From positions 81,152-145,151 of the forward strand of contig NZ_QUEE01000012.1 of assembly GCF_003477885.1 (NCBI RefSeq): 64,000 nt of DNA. The letters are read 5' to 3'. The notes below the pieces were generated by a model. That model ran no database searches and was not told the DNA's origin. It worked only from the letters and a program-made list of their open reading frames with translations. The stretch is from Lachnotalea sp. AF33-28. Its GTDB lineage: Bacteria; Bacillota; Clostridia; Lachnospirales; Lachnospiraceae. Shown piece after piece: positions 17,579-27,410 of the stretch. Each line of letters opens with the position of its first letter. Positions within the stretch are counted from its first letter, which is position 1. A program made the position numbers and the translations under genes.

Positions 17579-20041
17579 ATGAGCAGGAATCGTCTGGAAA
17601 TGATTTATCCGTCCACATGGTGGCATGATTTATGGAGAGAGGGTCTTGTGACGGGTAACGGATACACCGGGGCCAATCTCTACGGAGGGGCTAAAAAAGA
17701 AATCCTGCAGCTGGGAAGGCATGATTTCTGGTATGACGGGAGTGAGGAAACTCTGCCGGATGTGAAGGAAGCGTTTGTGCGCCTCCGTGAGAAGATGGAT
17801 CGAAAAGAGTACAGGGAAGCCAGCTGGGAAGTTGTCAATGCGCTCAATGAGAAAAACTACGGTTCCAGGCTGGAATCCCATATGCCGGCCGCCAGGATCG
17901 TGGTGGAGCAGAAAGCTGTGGAAGGCTTTGCCGCCTATCACCGCAGCCTGGATATGGAAAAGGCTCTTGCATCGGCCCAATGGACCGATGGGGGCATACG
18001 CATGTCGCGGGAGGTATTTGTATCCCGCATAACGGACATGGCAGTATACCGAATCAAAGCGGAGAATGCGAAAGGCTTGGAGGATAAGCTGGAAGTTCTG
18101 ATCTCCCTGGAGCCCTATCAGAATGAGGGAGAGGTGCCCACCGAAGCCGTCAAAAAGATTTGGGAGAGCGCTGGGAAAGAGGCCGTTTTTGAAGATCCGC
18201 ATACAGTCTTCCTGTATTTGAACGAGGAAACAAAAGACAGCCATCAGAAGGACATGGAGTTCGGCGCTGTGGCCAAAGTCGTCTTTGTAAACGGGCAGGC
18301 AGAAATGCTGGGGGAAAGACTCAAACTGTCGGGGGCGGATGAAATTATAATAGAAGTGATGCTGTATGTGAATGAAGCCAGGGACCTGGCATGGAAGCGG
18401 CTGCATGATGAGCTGGCGGCACAGACACAGCCTTTTGACGCGCTTCTGAATGAGAGCGCACAGGAGCATATGCGACTGTATCACAGCGCTGAGCTGGAAC
18501 TCTCCGGCGCGGACCTGGGACGGAGCAATGAAGAGCTTTTAATGGAGGCTTATCAGGGAAAACAGTCCAAAGAGATGATTGAAAAACTGTGGAATTTCGG
18601 GCGGTATCTGTTCATCTGCGGCACCGGCCCGGATGCCAACCCGTTCCCGTTATACGGCCTGTGGGCCGGAAGATACCGCCCGCAGTGGTGCCATAATATG
18701 GCCAACGAAAACCTGCAGATGATATACTGGCACAGCCTCTGCGGCAATCTGGCGGAATATCAGAAGGCCATTTTCCGATACATGAACGACAGGATGGAAG
18801 CATTCCGCTTTAATGCCAGGCAGCTCTTCGGCATAGACGGAATCTATATGACGGCCGGAACGACGCCCGGCGTGGCATCGCCCACCCAGGTGGTGCCGGT
18901 CATCATGAACTGGGTGGGGGCGGCAGGCTGGATCGCCGCGCATTACTATGATTATTTTACATATACGAAGGACTGGGATTATCTGGAAAGTGAGCTGCTG
19001 CCCTATATGATAGGCGTGGCGGATTTCTATGAGCAGTTCATCTGTTTTACCGAAACTTCAGACGGAGCGGAGAGGATACGCATCTATCCTAGTGTATCTC
19101 CGGAAAACACGCCGCAGAATTTTATGCCTCCGGAAGGCGTACAGATGGCGCACCCGATGCCGACCACGGTTAATTCCACAATTGACCTGTCCATAGTCAA
19201 AGAATTCTTCTCCAATATGAAGAAGATTGCGGACGAGATGGAACGCTGCGGACGCCGAAGTCCGTTCGATGAAGCGCGCATTCAGAGATGGAACCGCATA
19301 CTGGATGCCATTCCGGAATTTAAGGTGAACGAAAAGGGCGCTGTAAAGGAATGGCAGGAGGATGAGTTTGAGGACCGCTATGACCACAGGCATCTGTCCC
19401 ATATCTATCCGGTATTTCCGGGGAAGGAGATCTATCCCAAGAGAAATCCCGAATGGACAGAGGCATATGAGAAGGCCGTAAAGCTTAGGGAGATTGATGC
19501 CCAGACAGGCTGGTCCATGACCCACATGGCGGGCATTTATGCCAGATTCCGCGACGGAAAGGCGGCCATGAACTGCCTGGATAATCTGGCGAAAAGCTGC
19601 CTCACCAATAATTTCTTCACGCTGCACAATGACTGGAGGGGGATGAATATCTCGCTGACCATGGATCCGGCTCCCGTGCAGATGGACGCAAATCTGGGGT
19701 ATGTAAACGCGGTTCAGGAGATGCTTATGTATGCGGCCCCCGGTTATCTGGCGCTGCTGCCGGCGCTGGAAGAGAGGCTGTATGCGGGCAGAGTTAAAAA
19801 CTTCCGTTATGAGGACGGCTATGTGGATATGAAATGGGATGTGGATAAGGGCGAGTTTACAGCGGTGCTGCGCCCGATCCGCCCCCACAAAGTGCAAATC
19901 GCGCTGCCGGATTTTGCAGCAGCCGCGAGCTGTCAGGGCATTGATGAAACATGTGTGGTAAAAACGGATGCACAGGTGCTGGAAGTTACACTGGATCACA
20001 CCGAACTTATAATTGTGGCAGGCCGGGAAAGAGCGGATTAA
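17579..20041 (+). CDS. GH95-like glycoside hydrolase (alpha-L-fucosidase family)
   Basis: An 820-residue enzyme without signal peptide. The N-terminal beta-sandwich begins WREGLVTGNGYTGANLYGG, matching the GH95 pattern in which a Gly-Asn-Gly motif precedes a Gly-Gly. The catalytic (alpha/alpha)6 barrel has HRHLSHIYPVFPG and TGWSMTHMAGIYARFRDG, both strong GH95 landmarks, and NMANENLQMIYW where the family has its conserved asparagines. GH95 enzymes are alpha-L-fucosidases or alpha-L-galactosidases by inversion. The start at 17579 is set by GAGGAGG just upstream. The next gene, a GH2 beta-galactosidase, begins four bases after its stop, suggesting joint attack on a fucosylated galactoside. Confidence 0.85.
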   Translation: MSRNRLEMIYPSTWWHDLWREGLVTGNGYTGANLYGGAKKEILQLGRHDFWYDGSEETLPDVKEAFVRLREKMDRKEYREASWEVVNALNEKNYGSRLESHMPAARIVVEQKAVEGFAAYHRSLDMEKALASAQWTDGGIRMSREVFVSRITDMAVYRIKAENAKGLEDKLEVLISLEPYQNEGEVPTEAVKKIWESAGKEAVFEDPHTVFLYLNEETKDSHQKDMEFGAVAKVVFVNGQAEMLGERLKLSGADEIIIEVMLYVNEARDLAWKRLHDELAAQTQPFDALLNESAQEHMRLYHSAELELSGADLGRSNEELLMEAYQGKQSKEMIEKLWNFGRYLFICGTGPDANPFPLYGLWAGRYRPQWCHNMANENLQMIYWHSLCGNLAEYQKAIFRYMNDRMEAFRFNARQLFGIDGIYMTAGTTPGVASPTQVVPVIMNWVGAAGWIAAHYYDYFTYTKDWDYLESELLPYMIGVADFYEQFICFTETSDGAERIRIYPSVSPENTPQNFMPPEGVQMAHPMPTTVNSTIDLSIVKEFFSNMKKIADEMERCGRRSPFDEARIQRWNRILDAIPEFKVNEKGAVKEWQEDEFEDRYDHRHLSHIYPVFPGKEIYPKRNPEWTEAYEKAVKLREIDAQTGWSMTHMAGIYARFRDGKAAMNCLDNLAKSCLTNNFFTLHNDWRGMNISLTMDPAPVQMDANLGYVNAVQEMLMYAAPGYLALLPALEERLYAGRVKNFRYEDGYVDMKWDVDKGEFTAVLRPIRPHKVQIALPDFAAAASCQGIDETCVVKTDAQVLEVTLDHTELIIVAGRERAD

Positions 20042-20045
20042 GAAT

Positions 20046-23000
20046 ATGGAATGGAAGAGAGAGAACCACTGGGAGAATCAGCATGTGCTGCACATCAACC
20101 GGATGCCGCCCCACGCGCATCTGATCACATGTGACAGCGAAGAAACAGCGAGAAAGAGGGATTATGCCTCGGACTCCTATTACAGATCTTTAAACGGAAC
20201 ATGGGATTTCTGCTATTTTGAATCGGTCTGGGATATTCCGGATCAAATAGGGCTGGACGCCCGAAGCGTCTGCCGGGACCGGGTGGCGGTGCCGGGATGC
20301 TGGCAGACATCGGGTTATGACAAACCGCTGTACGTAAACAGGGATATGCCGATCCCGCTGAATCCGCCGTATGTGCCGGATGACAATCCGGCCGGGGTGT
20401 ATTACAGGGAATTTCAGATACCGGATGAATGGCGGGAGCGCCAGACCAGCATCACCTTTGACGGTGTGGATGCCGCTTTTTATCTGTGGATAAACGGAAA
20501 GTTCGTCGGGTACAGCCAGGGCAGCCATATGCCTTCGGAATTTGACATAAGCGGTTATGTCCGTCCCGGAAACAACTCCGTGACGGTGTGCAATCTGAAA
20601 TGGTGCGACGGCTCTTACCTGGAGTGCCAGGATAAATGGAGGCTTAGCGGCATATTCAGGGATGTGTATCTGATGTCCAGACCGAGGAAATACATCGAGG
20701 ATGTGCATGTGCGGTATGAATGGGGAGACGGCCTTCAAGAGGCGATTCTTCATGTGGAAGGGATACTTAGGGACTGCGGAAGCGGCGGGGACAGCTCTGT
20801 GATCAGGGCAAAGCTGATGCGGCAGGACAAAGAGATATTCAGAGAAGAGACCGTAACGGCAGGGCAGAGGTTTGTATTTGAAAAGACGGTATCCTCTCCC
20901 GCGCTGTGGTCGCACGAAACGCCCGAACTGTACGATCTGTTTATCAGCGTAAATGAAACGGAACAGATCCTGTGCATCCCGGTCGGATTCCGCAAAATCG
21001 AAATCCGGGACCGGCAGCTGCTTTTAAACGGCCGGCCGATTAAGATTTACGGAGTGAACCGGCATGATTTCAATCCGGACACAGGTTACTATGTCACGAA
21101 GGAAGATATGGTACGGGATATCGTGACCATGAAACGGCATAACATCAATGCAGTCCGCACATCGCACTATCCCAATGCGCCGGAATTTCTCTGCCTGTGC
21201 AGCGAATACGGGCTGCTGGTGATGGATGAGGCGGATCTGGAAACGCACAGCTTCCAGGTCGTGGGGGAATACGGCCGGCTCAGCGGCGACCCTGACTGGG
21301 AAGAAGCGTATCTGGACAGGGCGGCGCGCATGGTGCAGAGGGATAAGAACTTCCCCTGTGTGATTTTCTGGTCGCTGGGCAACGAAAGCGGCTTTGGATG
21401 CAATCATCAGGCGATGAGCAGGTATATAAAAGAGGTGGATCCGTCAAGGCCCGTCCACTATCTCCATGCGCTGGAGGATTCTTGCGTGGATGTGATCAGC
21501 AGAATGTATTCGGATTTTGATTTTGTGGAGGAACAGGCGCACATGGAGGAGCCGAGGCCGTTTCTGCTGAATGAATACGGCCATAGCATGGGCAACAGCA
21601 TGGGGAGCCTGAACCGCTATATTGGGCTGTTTGATACCCATAAAAGGCTGATCGGCGGCTTTATCTGGGAATTTTGTGAGCAGGGAATCCGCATGCGGGG
21701 CGGGGATGGGAAGGAATGGTTCTGCTACGGCGGCGATTTCGGAGATGAACCCAATAACGGACAGTTCTGCATCGACGGAATGGTAGACCCTGACCGCAAT
21801 CCGCGCCCCGGCCTGCTGGAATTTAAAAAGCTGGTGCAGCCGGTGAAGGTCCGTGCGGGAAACCTTAAAAATCAGGAAGTGGTCATACAAAACACATACC
21901 GTTTCCTACGTTTGAACCATCTGTACGCCGTGTGGGAGCTCTATGAAGACGGGAGGCTGGCGGAGAGCGGTAAGCTGCTCCTTCCCGAACTCGCTCCCAT
22001 GGAGGAAAAAACGGTCAGGATCCCATATCACTGTCCGGAAAAAGCCGGCTGCGAGTACATTGTGGAGTGCAGTTTCCGGTTAAAAGAAGCCGCTTCCTGG
22101 TCCGAAGTCGGGTTTGAAATCGCCTATGAGCAGATCCCGCTGCCAAAGAAGGGCACAAACGAACTACCTGCAAAACAGCAGAAAGGACTCATTTCACCGC
22201 CCAGGCTCCGCTATGAAGGAAAAAATGCCATAATTGAGGGAGAGAATTACGTAACGGTATTTACAGCCCGGACGGGCAGATGTATTTCTTATAAATGGAA
22301 AGGCAGGGAGCTGATCGCCCAGGGGCCACATTTTCAGGCATGGAGGGCACCGACCGATAACGACCTGTCGCCCGTCAACAGGGACGGAATCGAGCGCGAG
22401 TGGGTGGACTTCGGACTGGATGCCCTATGCGAGCAGGTGATGTCGGCGGATTTTGAGGAAACGCAGGATAATATAGAGATCCGGGTGAACGCTGTCCATG
22501 GAAAGCATAGCCTGTATCCCTGCTATCAGACCCTGCTTCTCTATCGGATTGACGGCGGAGGAGCGATGGATATCACACTCAAGGTGACGCCGCTGAAAGA
22601 AAATATGCATCCGCCCCGCCTGGGCCTGACGCTGACGCTTGCAGCCGGGCTGGATGTGATGAAATGGTATGGAAGAGGGCCGCACCAGACCTACAGCGAC
22701 ATCATGGAAAGTGGCAGGGTCAGGATCTATGAATCGACGGTGGATGCGGAATTTGTTCCCTATGTAAGGCCCCAGGAAAACGGCAATAAAACGGAAGTGC
22801 GTTGGATGAGCCTGATGGATCGCGGCGGGACAGGATTCTTAGCAAAGGCCCATCCGCTCATGGAAGCGGGCGCGATGCATTACTCCCTGGAAAATCTGAC
22901 CTCTGCCGGGCATACCTGCGAGCTGCAGCACATGGAGGAAACGGTATGGAATCTGGACTATAAGCAGTGCGGCATCGGAAACGGAGCCTGCGGTCCCAGA

Positions 23001-23087
23001 ACTCTGCCGGAATATCTGGTGCCCTGTGAGACGGTTGAATTTAAGGTGACGCTTCTGCCTGTGGACGGAAATGAGGATATCAGATGA
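20046..23087 (+). CDS. GH2 beta-galactosidase (LacZ-type)
   Basis: A 1013-residue LacZ-length enzyme. It has sugar-binding, immunoglobulin-like, TIM-barrel and C-terminal beta-sandwich (Bgal_small_N) domains, the last after about residue 730. The acid/base glutamate is E447 in WSLGNESGFG and the nucleophile E510 in LLNEYGHSMGN. The central RTSHYPN and MDEADLETHS motifs are classic for the family. No signal peptide is present, so it is cytoplasmic. ATG at 20046 is preferred to the in-frame ATG at 20013 inside the preceding gene. It is co-transcribed with the GH95-like gene and ends at a bidirectional terminator. Confidence 0.95.
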   Translation: MEWKRENHWENQHVLHINRMPPHAHLITCDSEETARKRDYASDSYYRSLNGTWDFCYFESVWDIPDQIGLDARSVCRDRVAVPGCWQTSGYDKPLYVNRDMPIPLNPPYVPDDNPAGVYYREFQIPDEWRERQTSITFDGVDAAFYLWINGKFVGYSQGSHMPSEFDISGYVRPGNNSVTVCNLKWCDGSYLECQDKWRLSGIFRDVYLMSRPRKYIEDVHVRYEWGDGLQEAILHVEGILRDCGSGGDSSVIRAKLMRQDKEIFREETVTAGQRFVFEKTVSSPALWSHETPELYDLFISVNETEQILCIPVGFRKIEIRDRQLLLNGRPIKIYGVNRHDFNPDTGYYVTKEDMVRDIVTMKRHNINAVRTSHYPNAPEFLCLCSEYGLLVMDEADLETHSFQVVGEYGRLSGDPDWEEAYLDRAARMVQRDKNFPCVIFWSLGNESGFGCNHQAMSRYIKEVDPSRPVHYLHALEDSCVDVISRMYSDFDFVEEQAHMEEPRPFLLNEYGHSMGNSMGSLNRYIGLFDTHKRLIGGFIWEFCEQGIRMRGGDGKEWFCYGGDFGDEPNNGQFCIDGMVDPDRNPRPGLLEFKKLVQPVKVRAGNLKNQEVVIQNTYRFLRLNHLYAVWELYEDGRLAESGKLLLPELAPMEEKTVRIPYHCPEKAGCEYIVECSFRLKEAASWSEVGFEIAYEQIPLPKKGTNELPAKQQKGLISPPRLRYEGKNAIIEGENYVTVFTARTGRCISYKWKGRELIAQGPHFQAWRAPTDNDLSPVNRDGIEREWVDFGLDALCEQVMSADFEETQDNIEIRVNAVHGKHSLYPCYQTLLLYRIDGGGAMDITLKVTPLKENMHPPRLGLTLTLAAGLDVMKWYGRGPHQTYSDIMESGRVRIYESTVDAEFVPYVRPQENGNKTEVRWMSLMDRGGTGFLAKAHPLMEAGAMHYSLENLTSAGHTCELQHMEETVWNLDYKQCGIGNGACGPRTLPEYLVPCETVEFKVTLLPVDGNEDIR

Positions 23088-23089
23088 AT

Positions 23090-23153
23090 AAAAGATCCCC
23101 TGACAGGGCTGATACACAAAATGAGGATATCAGCCCCATCAGGGGATCTTTTT
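23090..23153. terminator. Bidirectional terminator between convergent operons
   Basis: The arms at 23090-23114 and 23129-23153 begin and end with AAAAGATCCCCTGA / TCAGGGGATCTTTT. They pair over about 25 bases with two non-Watson-Crick positions around a 14-base loop. A and T runs on the two sides let it act for both the GH2 gene (plus) and the PHP gene (minus). Confidence 0.85.
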
Positions 23154-23164
23154 CGCTGAAACTA

Positions 23165-24451
23165 TTACGTTCTGCCCCCGTCGAAATAAACAGGATTGGA
23201 CACCGCACGCACCCGTTCCCTGCCAAATATCCTCCGAACGACGATCAGATATGCGAACCGCCATTCACCCACCGGCACACAAAGCTCTGCGGCCCCGTTC
23301 TTCCATGCGCCTGTTTCCGCCGCAATGCCCCGGTCGGTCACGAGACGCAGGCGCATGCCCTTGTGCCCGCGCTCGGCGCGGCAGCGCAGCATGGGGACAT
23401 CCCCATGGGACACGGTCTGCCCGAAGATCACATCCTGTTTTGGCAGAGAGAGCTTTACGCCCCGGACAGAAGAGGTCACGTAGCTGTGTCCGTGCCGCAG
23501 CGCGTCGAGGATATCGGCGGCGGATGGGGATTGTGCATATACGCAGGTGACCGGTCTCGCAAACCTCACCGGGCTTAAGTCCCGGTGATAATCGCTGCCG
23601 CCCACTGCGGGAATCCGCCGTCCGTCGGAAAGCAGGCCGTGCCACCAGCGGATTGCGTCGGTGTTTACCTTCCTCATCGGTCCGTTCCATATCTCCGCCA
23701 TCTCAAACTGGCTTACATCCTTCCAAAGATAGGGGCAGAGAGGGCATTTCGGATGATTCACCGATATAACGGCGCCGTTATCCCTCACCTGCTTAAGAAG
23801 CTGCTGCATCTCCTGTTCGCTGTTTGCCACAAAGGAGTTGTCAAACGGCGCGGGCACTCCGAAAAAGTTCATATGTCCTTTGTAATGTGTCCATTCCACC
23901 GCCGGTATGAAGGTCAGCCCCGAGATTTTTGGAAGGCTGAAATTCTCGCTGTAGTTATTGTGGTCTGAGACCGCGATGAAATCCAGGCCGGTTTTCTGTG
24001 CCTTTTTTGCCAGCGTATAGACATCTTTGCGCCCGTCCGACGCGGTGGAGTGCATATGCAGATCTCCGGTCAGCCAGCGGGCCTGCCGGGGGGTGAAGCG
24101 GATTTCATACCGCACCTTTAGCGGAGGAGTCAGTATCCTGTAAGCGCCGATCAGGATGTGCCAGGTGCCGGGGGAAAGCTTTGTCATCCGGTAGCCGGGC
24201 GTGGCCTCATAGCACCCGATGCTCACAGAACTTCTCGCGCTTCCTGACCATCCGAGAAATTGCCCTTTTTCGTCCATAAGGCCAAGGTCCACCACGTTGT
24301 TACCCCTTTTTTTATCACGCAGATAGCTGTAAGAGACAGTCAGAAGCTCCATGCCGGGAGGCATTTCAAAGGGGATGGCATAATATTGCCCTTCCCGATC
24401 TTTTTCGATGACATGTTCAATGATCTGTGTTACAGGACTGTTCTTTTCCAT
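23165..24451 (-). CDS. CehA/McbA-type PHP-domain metallohydrolase
   Basis: A 428-residue protein. An N-terminal beta-rich domain (about 1-125) precedes a PHP domain with the metal motif GDLHMHSTASDG (H132, H134, D139) and a second motif VSDHNNY (D163, H164). The spacing matches CehA/McbA-type members, which act on phosphodiester, carbamate or ester bonds in characterised cases. The PHP domain lacks any polymerase context. The ATG at 24451 follows GGTGAAG and lies four bases after the previous stop; a TTG at 24469 is an alternative. It is the last gene of the GPH-deacetylase-DUF5054 operon. The substrate is unknown, and a phosphodiester- or ester-linked substituent on a glycan is only a guess. 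Confidence 0.85.
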   Translation of the reverse strand: MEKNSPVTQIIEHVIEKDREGQYYAIPFEMPPGMELLTVSYSYLRDKKRGNNVVDLGLMDEKGQFLGWSGSARSSVSIGCYEATPGYRMTKLSPGTWHILIGAYRILTPPLKVRYEIRFTPRQARWLTGDLHMHSTASDGRKDVYTLAKKAQKTGLDFIAVSDHNNYSENFSLPKISGLTFIPAVEWTHYKGHMNFFGVPAPFDNSFVANSEQEMQQLLKQVRDNGAVISVNHPKCPLCPYLWKDVSQFEMAEIWNGPMRKVNTDAIRWWHGLLSDGRRIPAVGGSDYHRDLSPVRFARPVTCVYAQSPSAADILDALRHGHSYVTSSVRGVKLSLPKQDVIFGQTVSHGDVPMLRCRAERGHKGMRLRLVTDRGIAAETGAWKNGAAELCVPVGEWRFAYLIVVRRIFGRERVRAVSNPVYFDGGRT

Positions 24452-24455
24452 AACT

Positions 24456-26531
24456 TCACCGCCAATCAAATTTTGTTACAAAACAAAAGCGCATATCTTC
24501 TTCAAACCACTGCTTAAAGTTGGTTCCCCACCGGTTGTTGAACAGGTTGAACCAGAAACCCTCACCGCAGTCCGGGCATGAATCGTCCGTCTGATACAGG
24601 CTGCGTCCCCCGACGGATACCAGCGGGGCGTCCATAGGATATATGGCTGCCGCACCGTCTTTCGATGTTCCCCGCAGAGCTTCGCAGCAGTGCATCCGCC
24701 GCGCACCGCCGGATACGACCTGATCCGGACAGATCTGCCGCCCCAGCTTTTGAAGCGTCCAATGCCGGCAGCCCGGCAGAGGGTTCATATAAAGCCACAG
24801 CGCCTCAGGGCTTCTTATGGCGTCCTTATCCTGCCAGTACAGCGTGGTGACGATTTGGTCCGGTTCAAATACATGCCGGATAAAGATGCGGCGCGGACAA
24901 CCGTACAGTCTGACCGCTTCCTCATTGCCAAGCATACATACCGTCAGGCTGTTTTCTCCGCATTCGGCGGTTACCGGCTCCGCGTAAAAGCAGGCGTCCC
25001 GGATGCCGGACTCATACTCCAGCCCTGGTTTGCCAAAATCAAATTCCGCCCAGTGCCGGTTCTGTTCCATATCCCTGCCATAGGTCTCCAAACAGGTTTG
25101 TACCGTTTCGGCGCTGAAGGTCTCATATGCGAACATTCCGAGGCAGAGCGTGCGGCGGATTCCACTTTCCCGGTGTTCCAGACAGGTGATCTGGCCGTAT
25201 TTGCCGAGATGCACGCGCCAGCCGCCGATGTCCGCCGTGAATCCTTCTGTGATCCTGACGGAAGAGCTCTGGCGATGCGGGAAATGCGGAGGCTTCCAGG
25301 ACAGGGCGAGGCGCGCTTTGGCGGCCAGTTCCGGAGGGAGGGCGCAGATGGCGTCTTCGATATACTTGCGCTGTTCGTCATGGGACTGTTCGAACAGGCG
25401 GTAGGAGGACTGGCAGTTATCGCTGCCGCGATAACGGATTAATTCCGGCATCAGCTGATCCGCCAGCGCCTGTTCACGGGGGCCTGCGGCCAGCAGGCGG
25501 TAGGAGGTGATATCCCGGGCTCTCGCGCCTGCGAAGGCTTCTTTATTCCAGTGAGTGAAATCCAGCAGATATTTCTTGGTGTCCATTCCCCAGGTGTGTT
25601 CCGCAGTTAAGAGCAGCGGCAGCATAAAGTTCCCGTACCAGGATTCGCCTCCGGTTATCCGACCGCCCTCAAGCCATCGGGATTTCAAGGCCAGAAGCCT
25701 GCGCAGGGCGGAAACCTTAAGCGGGTCGCTTCCCACGCCGTGTATCCAGGTATCTCCGATTTCCTGATCCAAAACCGGCAGAGTCTCCCTTACGGAGCGG
25801 ATTGCCCGGGCGAAATCGTCAAGGGTGCCGGCTTCAATGCGGGCGTTAGGATATTTCGCGGCAAGGCGTTTATATTCCTGCTCCAGCAAATCTTCATCCG
25901 GCGGCCCCATATTATCCTGCGAATGAAAAAATTCCAGCGCCGTACCATTGTCCAGTACGGCCGCCTCCCCATAATCGGCGGCGTAGCTGACCGCGATCTC
26001 ATGTTCCTGAAAGCGCCAGCGAAACAGCGGGGGCACATTGGGAACCCGGGAACTGGCATTGACGCCTATATGCAGATATTCTATGCCGTGCTTTGCAAGC
26101 AGCGGCACCATGGCGGCGGTATGACCGGGCACATCGGTCATCTTGGCGGCTAGGGTGTGAACGTCAAAACGCCGGTCCAGATCCTGCCCGATTAAGAGGC
26201 CGTATTCCATTAAATCAGCATCCATCAGCTCGGTATGGGTGGTGCAGGGCAGGCCGTGCCAGCGGACATAGCCTAGGCGCGCCGCCTCTTCAAAAAGTGT
26301 CCGTTCCTTTGGGGCTGCAGTGCGAAGATAATGCATGGGCAGAAAAGAGCCGACTGTCCAGACGAAGCGTTTCTTACTGGGCGTATTCACGCGGAGGGCC
26401 AGCTGCACCGCCGATGGGATAAAGCTTTTGCAGTAACGATCCAGCACTTCCTCTGCCAGAGCCGTGAATCCGATATCCAGATGTGTTTTAAATACAACAA
26501 TGACCTGTTTTACCAATTTATTTTCCATCAT
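24456..26531 (-). CDS. GH38-like protein (DUF5054 type)
   Basis: A 691-residue cytoplasmic protein. The N-terminal motif VVFKTHLDIGFT corresponds to the GH38 alpha-mannosidase metal site, which is normally T-H-x-D-x-G-W. MTDVPGHTAAMVPLLAKHGI corresponds to the region of the GH38 catalytic nucleophile, with D as the candidate. Tryptophan of the first motif is replaced by phenylalanine. The C-terminal half is beta-rich, as in GH38 enzymes. This is the DUF5054 group, for which I know no settled activity; retaining alpha-mannosidase-like chemistry is inferred. It lies between a ChbG-type deacetylase (six bases away) and a PHP hydrolase. Confidence 0.75.
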   Translation of the reverse strand: MMENKLVKQVIVVFKTHLDIGFTALAEEVLDRYCKSFIPSAVQLALRVNTPSKKRFVWTVGSFLPMHYLRTAAPKERTLFEEAARLGYVRWHGLPCTTHTELMDADLMEYGLLIGQDLDRRFDVHTLAAKMTDVPGHTAAMVPLLAKHGIEYLHIGVNASSRVPNVPPLFRWRFQEHEIAVSYAADYGEAAVLDNGTALEFFHSQDNMGPPDEDLLEQEYKRLAAKYPNARIEAGTLDDFARAIRSVRETLPVLDQEIGDTWIHGVGSDPLKVSALRRLLALKSRWLEGGRITGGESWYGNFMLPLLLTAEHTWGMDTKKYLLDFTHWNKEAFAGARARDITSYRLLAAGPREQALADQLMPELIRYRGSDNCQSSYRLFEQSHDEQRKYIEDAICALPPELAAKARLALSWKPPHFPHRQSSSVRITEGFTADIGGWRVHLGKYGQITCLEHRESGIRRTLCLGMFAYETFSAETVQTCLETYGRDMEQNRHWAEFDFGKPGLEYESGIRDACFYAEPVTAECGENSLTVCMLGNEEAVRLYGCPRRIFIRHVFEPDQIVTTLYWQDKDAIRSPEALWLYMNPLPGCRHWTLQKLGRQICPDQVVSGGARRMHCCEALRGTSKDGAAAIYPMDAPLVSVGGRSLYQTDDSCPDCGEGFWFNLFNNRWGTNFKQWFEEDMRFCFVTKFDWR

Positions 26532-26537
26532 CGTCCG

Positions 26538-27410
26538 TCACTTTACAAGAGAAGAAAAATCGCGCCAGGAGATCAGCGTAAAACCCAGTTTTTGAGCCAG
26601 CTGTGTCAGATCTCCGCTTTTTAGGTATTCGTATTCCCAGACCCTTTTCTGCCACTCCGCGTTTCGTTTGAGCATTTCTTCATCCGGCAGCGCCGGGTGC
26701 AGAAAGACTTCCGTGACCCCGCCGCCGCATCCGGATAGCTGTGTTTCGTAGTAGGCTTTCAGGCTGCTGTAATGATCAATCCGGGCCACCGGATGGGGTT
26801 CGGAGTAAAAATCGTCCGGCAGGGATACTCCGTACAGACCGGCGCAGCCGCAGACCGCCCTGTGGGCGATTCGCAGGGCAGCGCCGGGACGTTTTTCAAA
26901 CTGCCGTTCCATAAAGCGGCCGTTTCGTCCGAAACGGAAGGGCAGACGGTATTTGCGGCAGAGGCGAAATGCATTCAGAAAGAACAGGCGCCCGTTTATG
27001 CCGTACAAAGTGCCGCCGTGGCTGTCCGCGTGATCCGGCGTGCAGCCGCAGGAAACCAGAAAGCGGTACTGTGCGTCAAGTTCCGCGCTGACATCACGGC
27101 TGTCCGCCCTCTTTACGGCCTGCGTGCCATAAGCCAGCAGGCCGTCCTCAAGCAGGCTGCGGGATTTGTCCGCACCTGCTTGAGGGGGCCATCTGTCCGA
27201 ACCTCCCCATTCCGAATGCAGCGTCCAGTGTACGCCCACAGACCATCCGTGCTGCGCCGCCATCCGGCAGGCCTCCCCTGCCTTTGATGCGGGTGCCAGT
27301 ATGCCGGCCGAGGTGATGTGCTCCGAAGAAAACAGCTCGGCAATCGCATCGTTTGTGCTGCTGTTTAAGCCGAAATCGTCCGCGCTGACGATCAGATACC
27401 GGCCGTTCAT
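26538..27410 (-). CDS. ChbG/HpnK (YdjC) family carbohydrate deacetylase
   Basis: A 290-residue enzyme with the YdjC-fold metal site. SADDFG gives D11 (catalytic base) and D12 (metal ligand), and HADSHGG supplies the histidines; VGVHWTLHSEWG is a further conserved strand. Characterised members remove an N-acetyl group from acetylated amino sugars such as chitobiose. No signal peptide is present, so it acts on imported sugar. The start overlaps the stop of the symporter gene by four bases, so transport and deacetylation are tightly coupled. The presence of a deacetylase suggests that the imported substrate contains an N-acetylated or O-acetylated sugar. Confidence 0.9.
   Translation of the reverse strand: MNGRYLIVSADDFGLNSSTNDAIAELFSSEHITSAGILAPASKAGEACRMAAQHGWSVGVHWTLHSEWGGSDRWPPQAGADKSRSLLEDGLLAYGTQAVKRADSRDVSAELDAQYRFLVSCGCTPDHADSHGGTLYGINGRLFFLNAFRLCRKYRLPFRFGRNGRFMERQFEKRPGAALRIAHRAVCGCAGLYGVSLPDDFYSEPHPVARIDHYSSLKAYYETQLSGCGGGVTEVFLHPALPDEEMLKRNAEWQKRVWEYEYLKSGDLTQLAQKLGFTLISWRDFSSLVK

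Noticed and set aside
19058..19999. Long antisense open frame (about 310 residues) inside the GH95-like gene
   Set aside because: The sense strand has strong family motifs throughout. The antisense frame has no ribosome site and its composition reflects the codon pattern of the sense gene.
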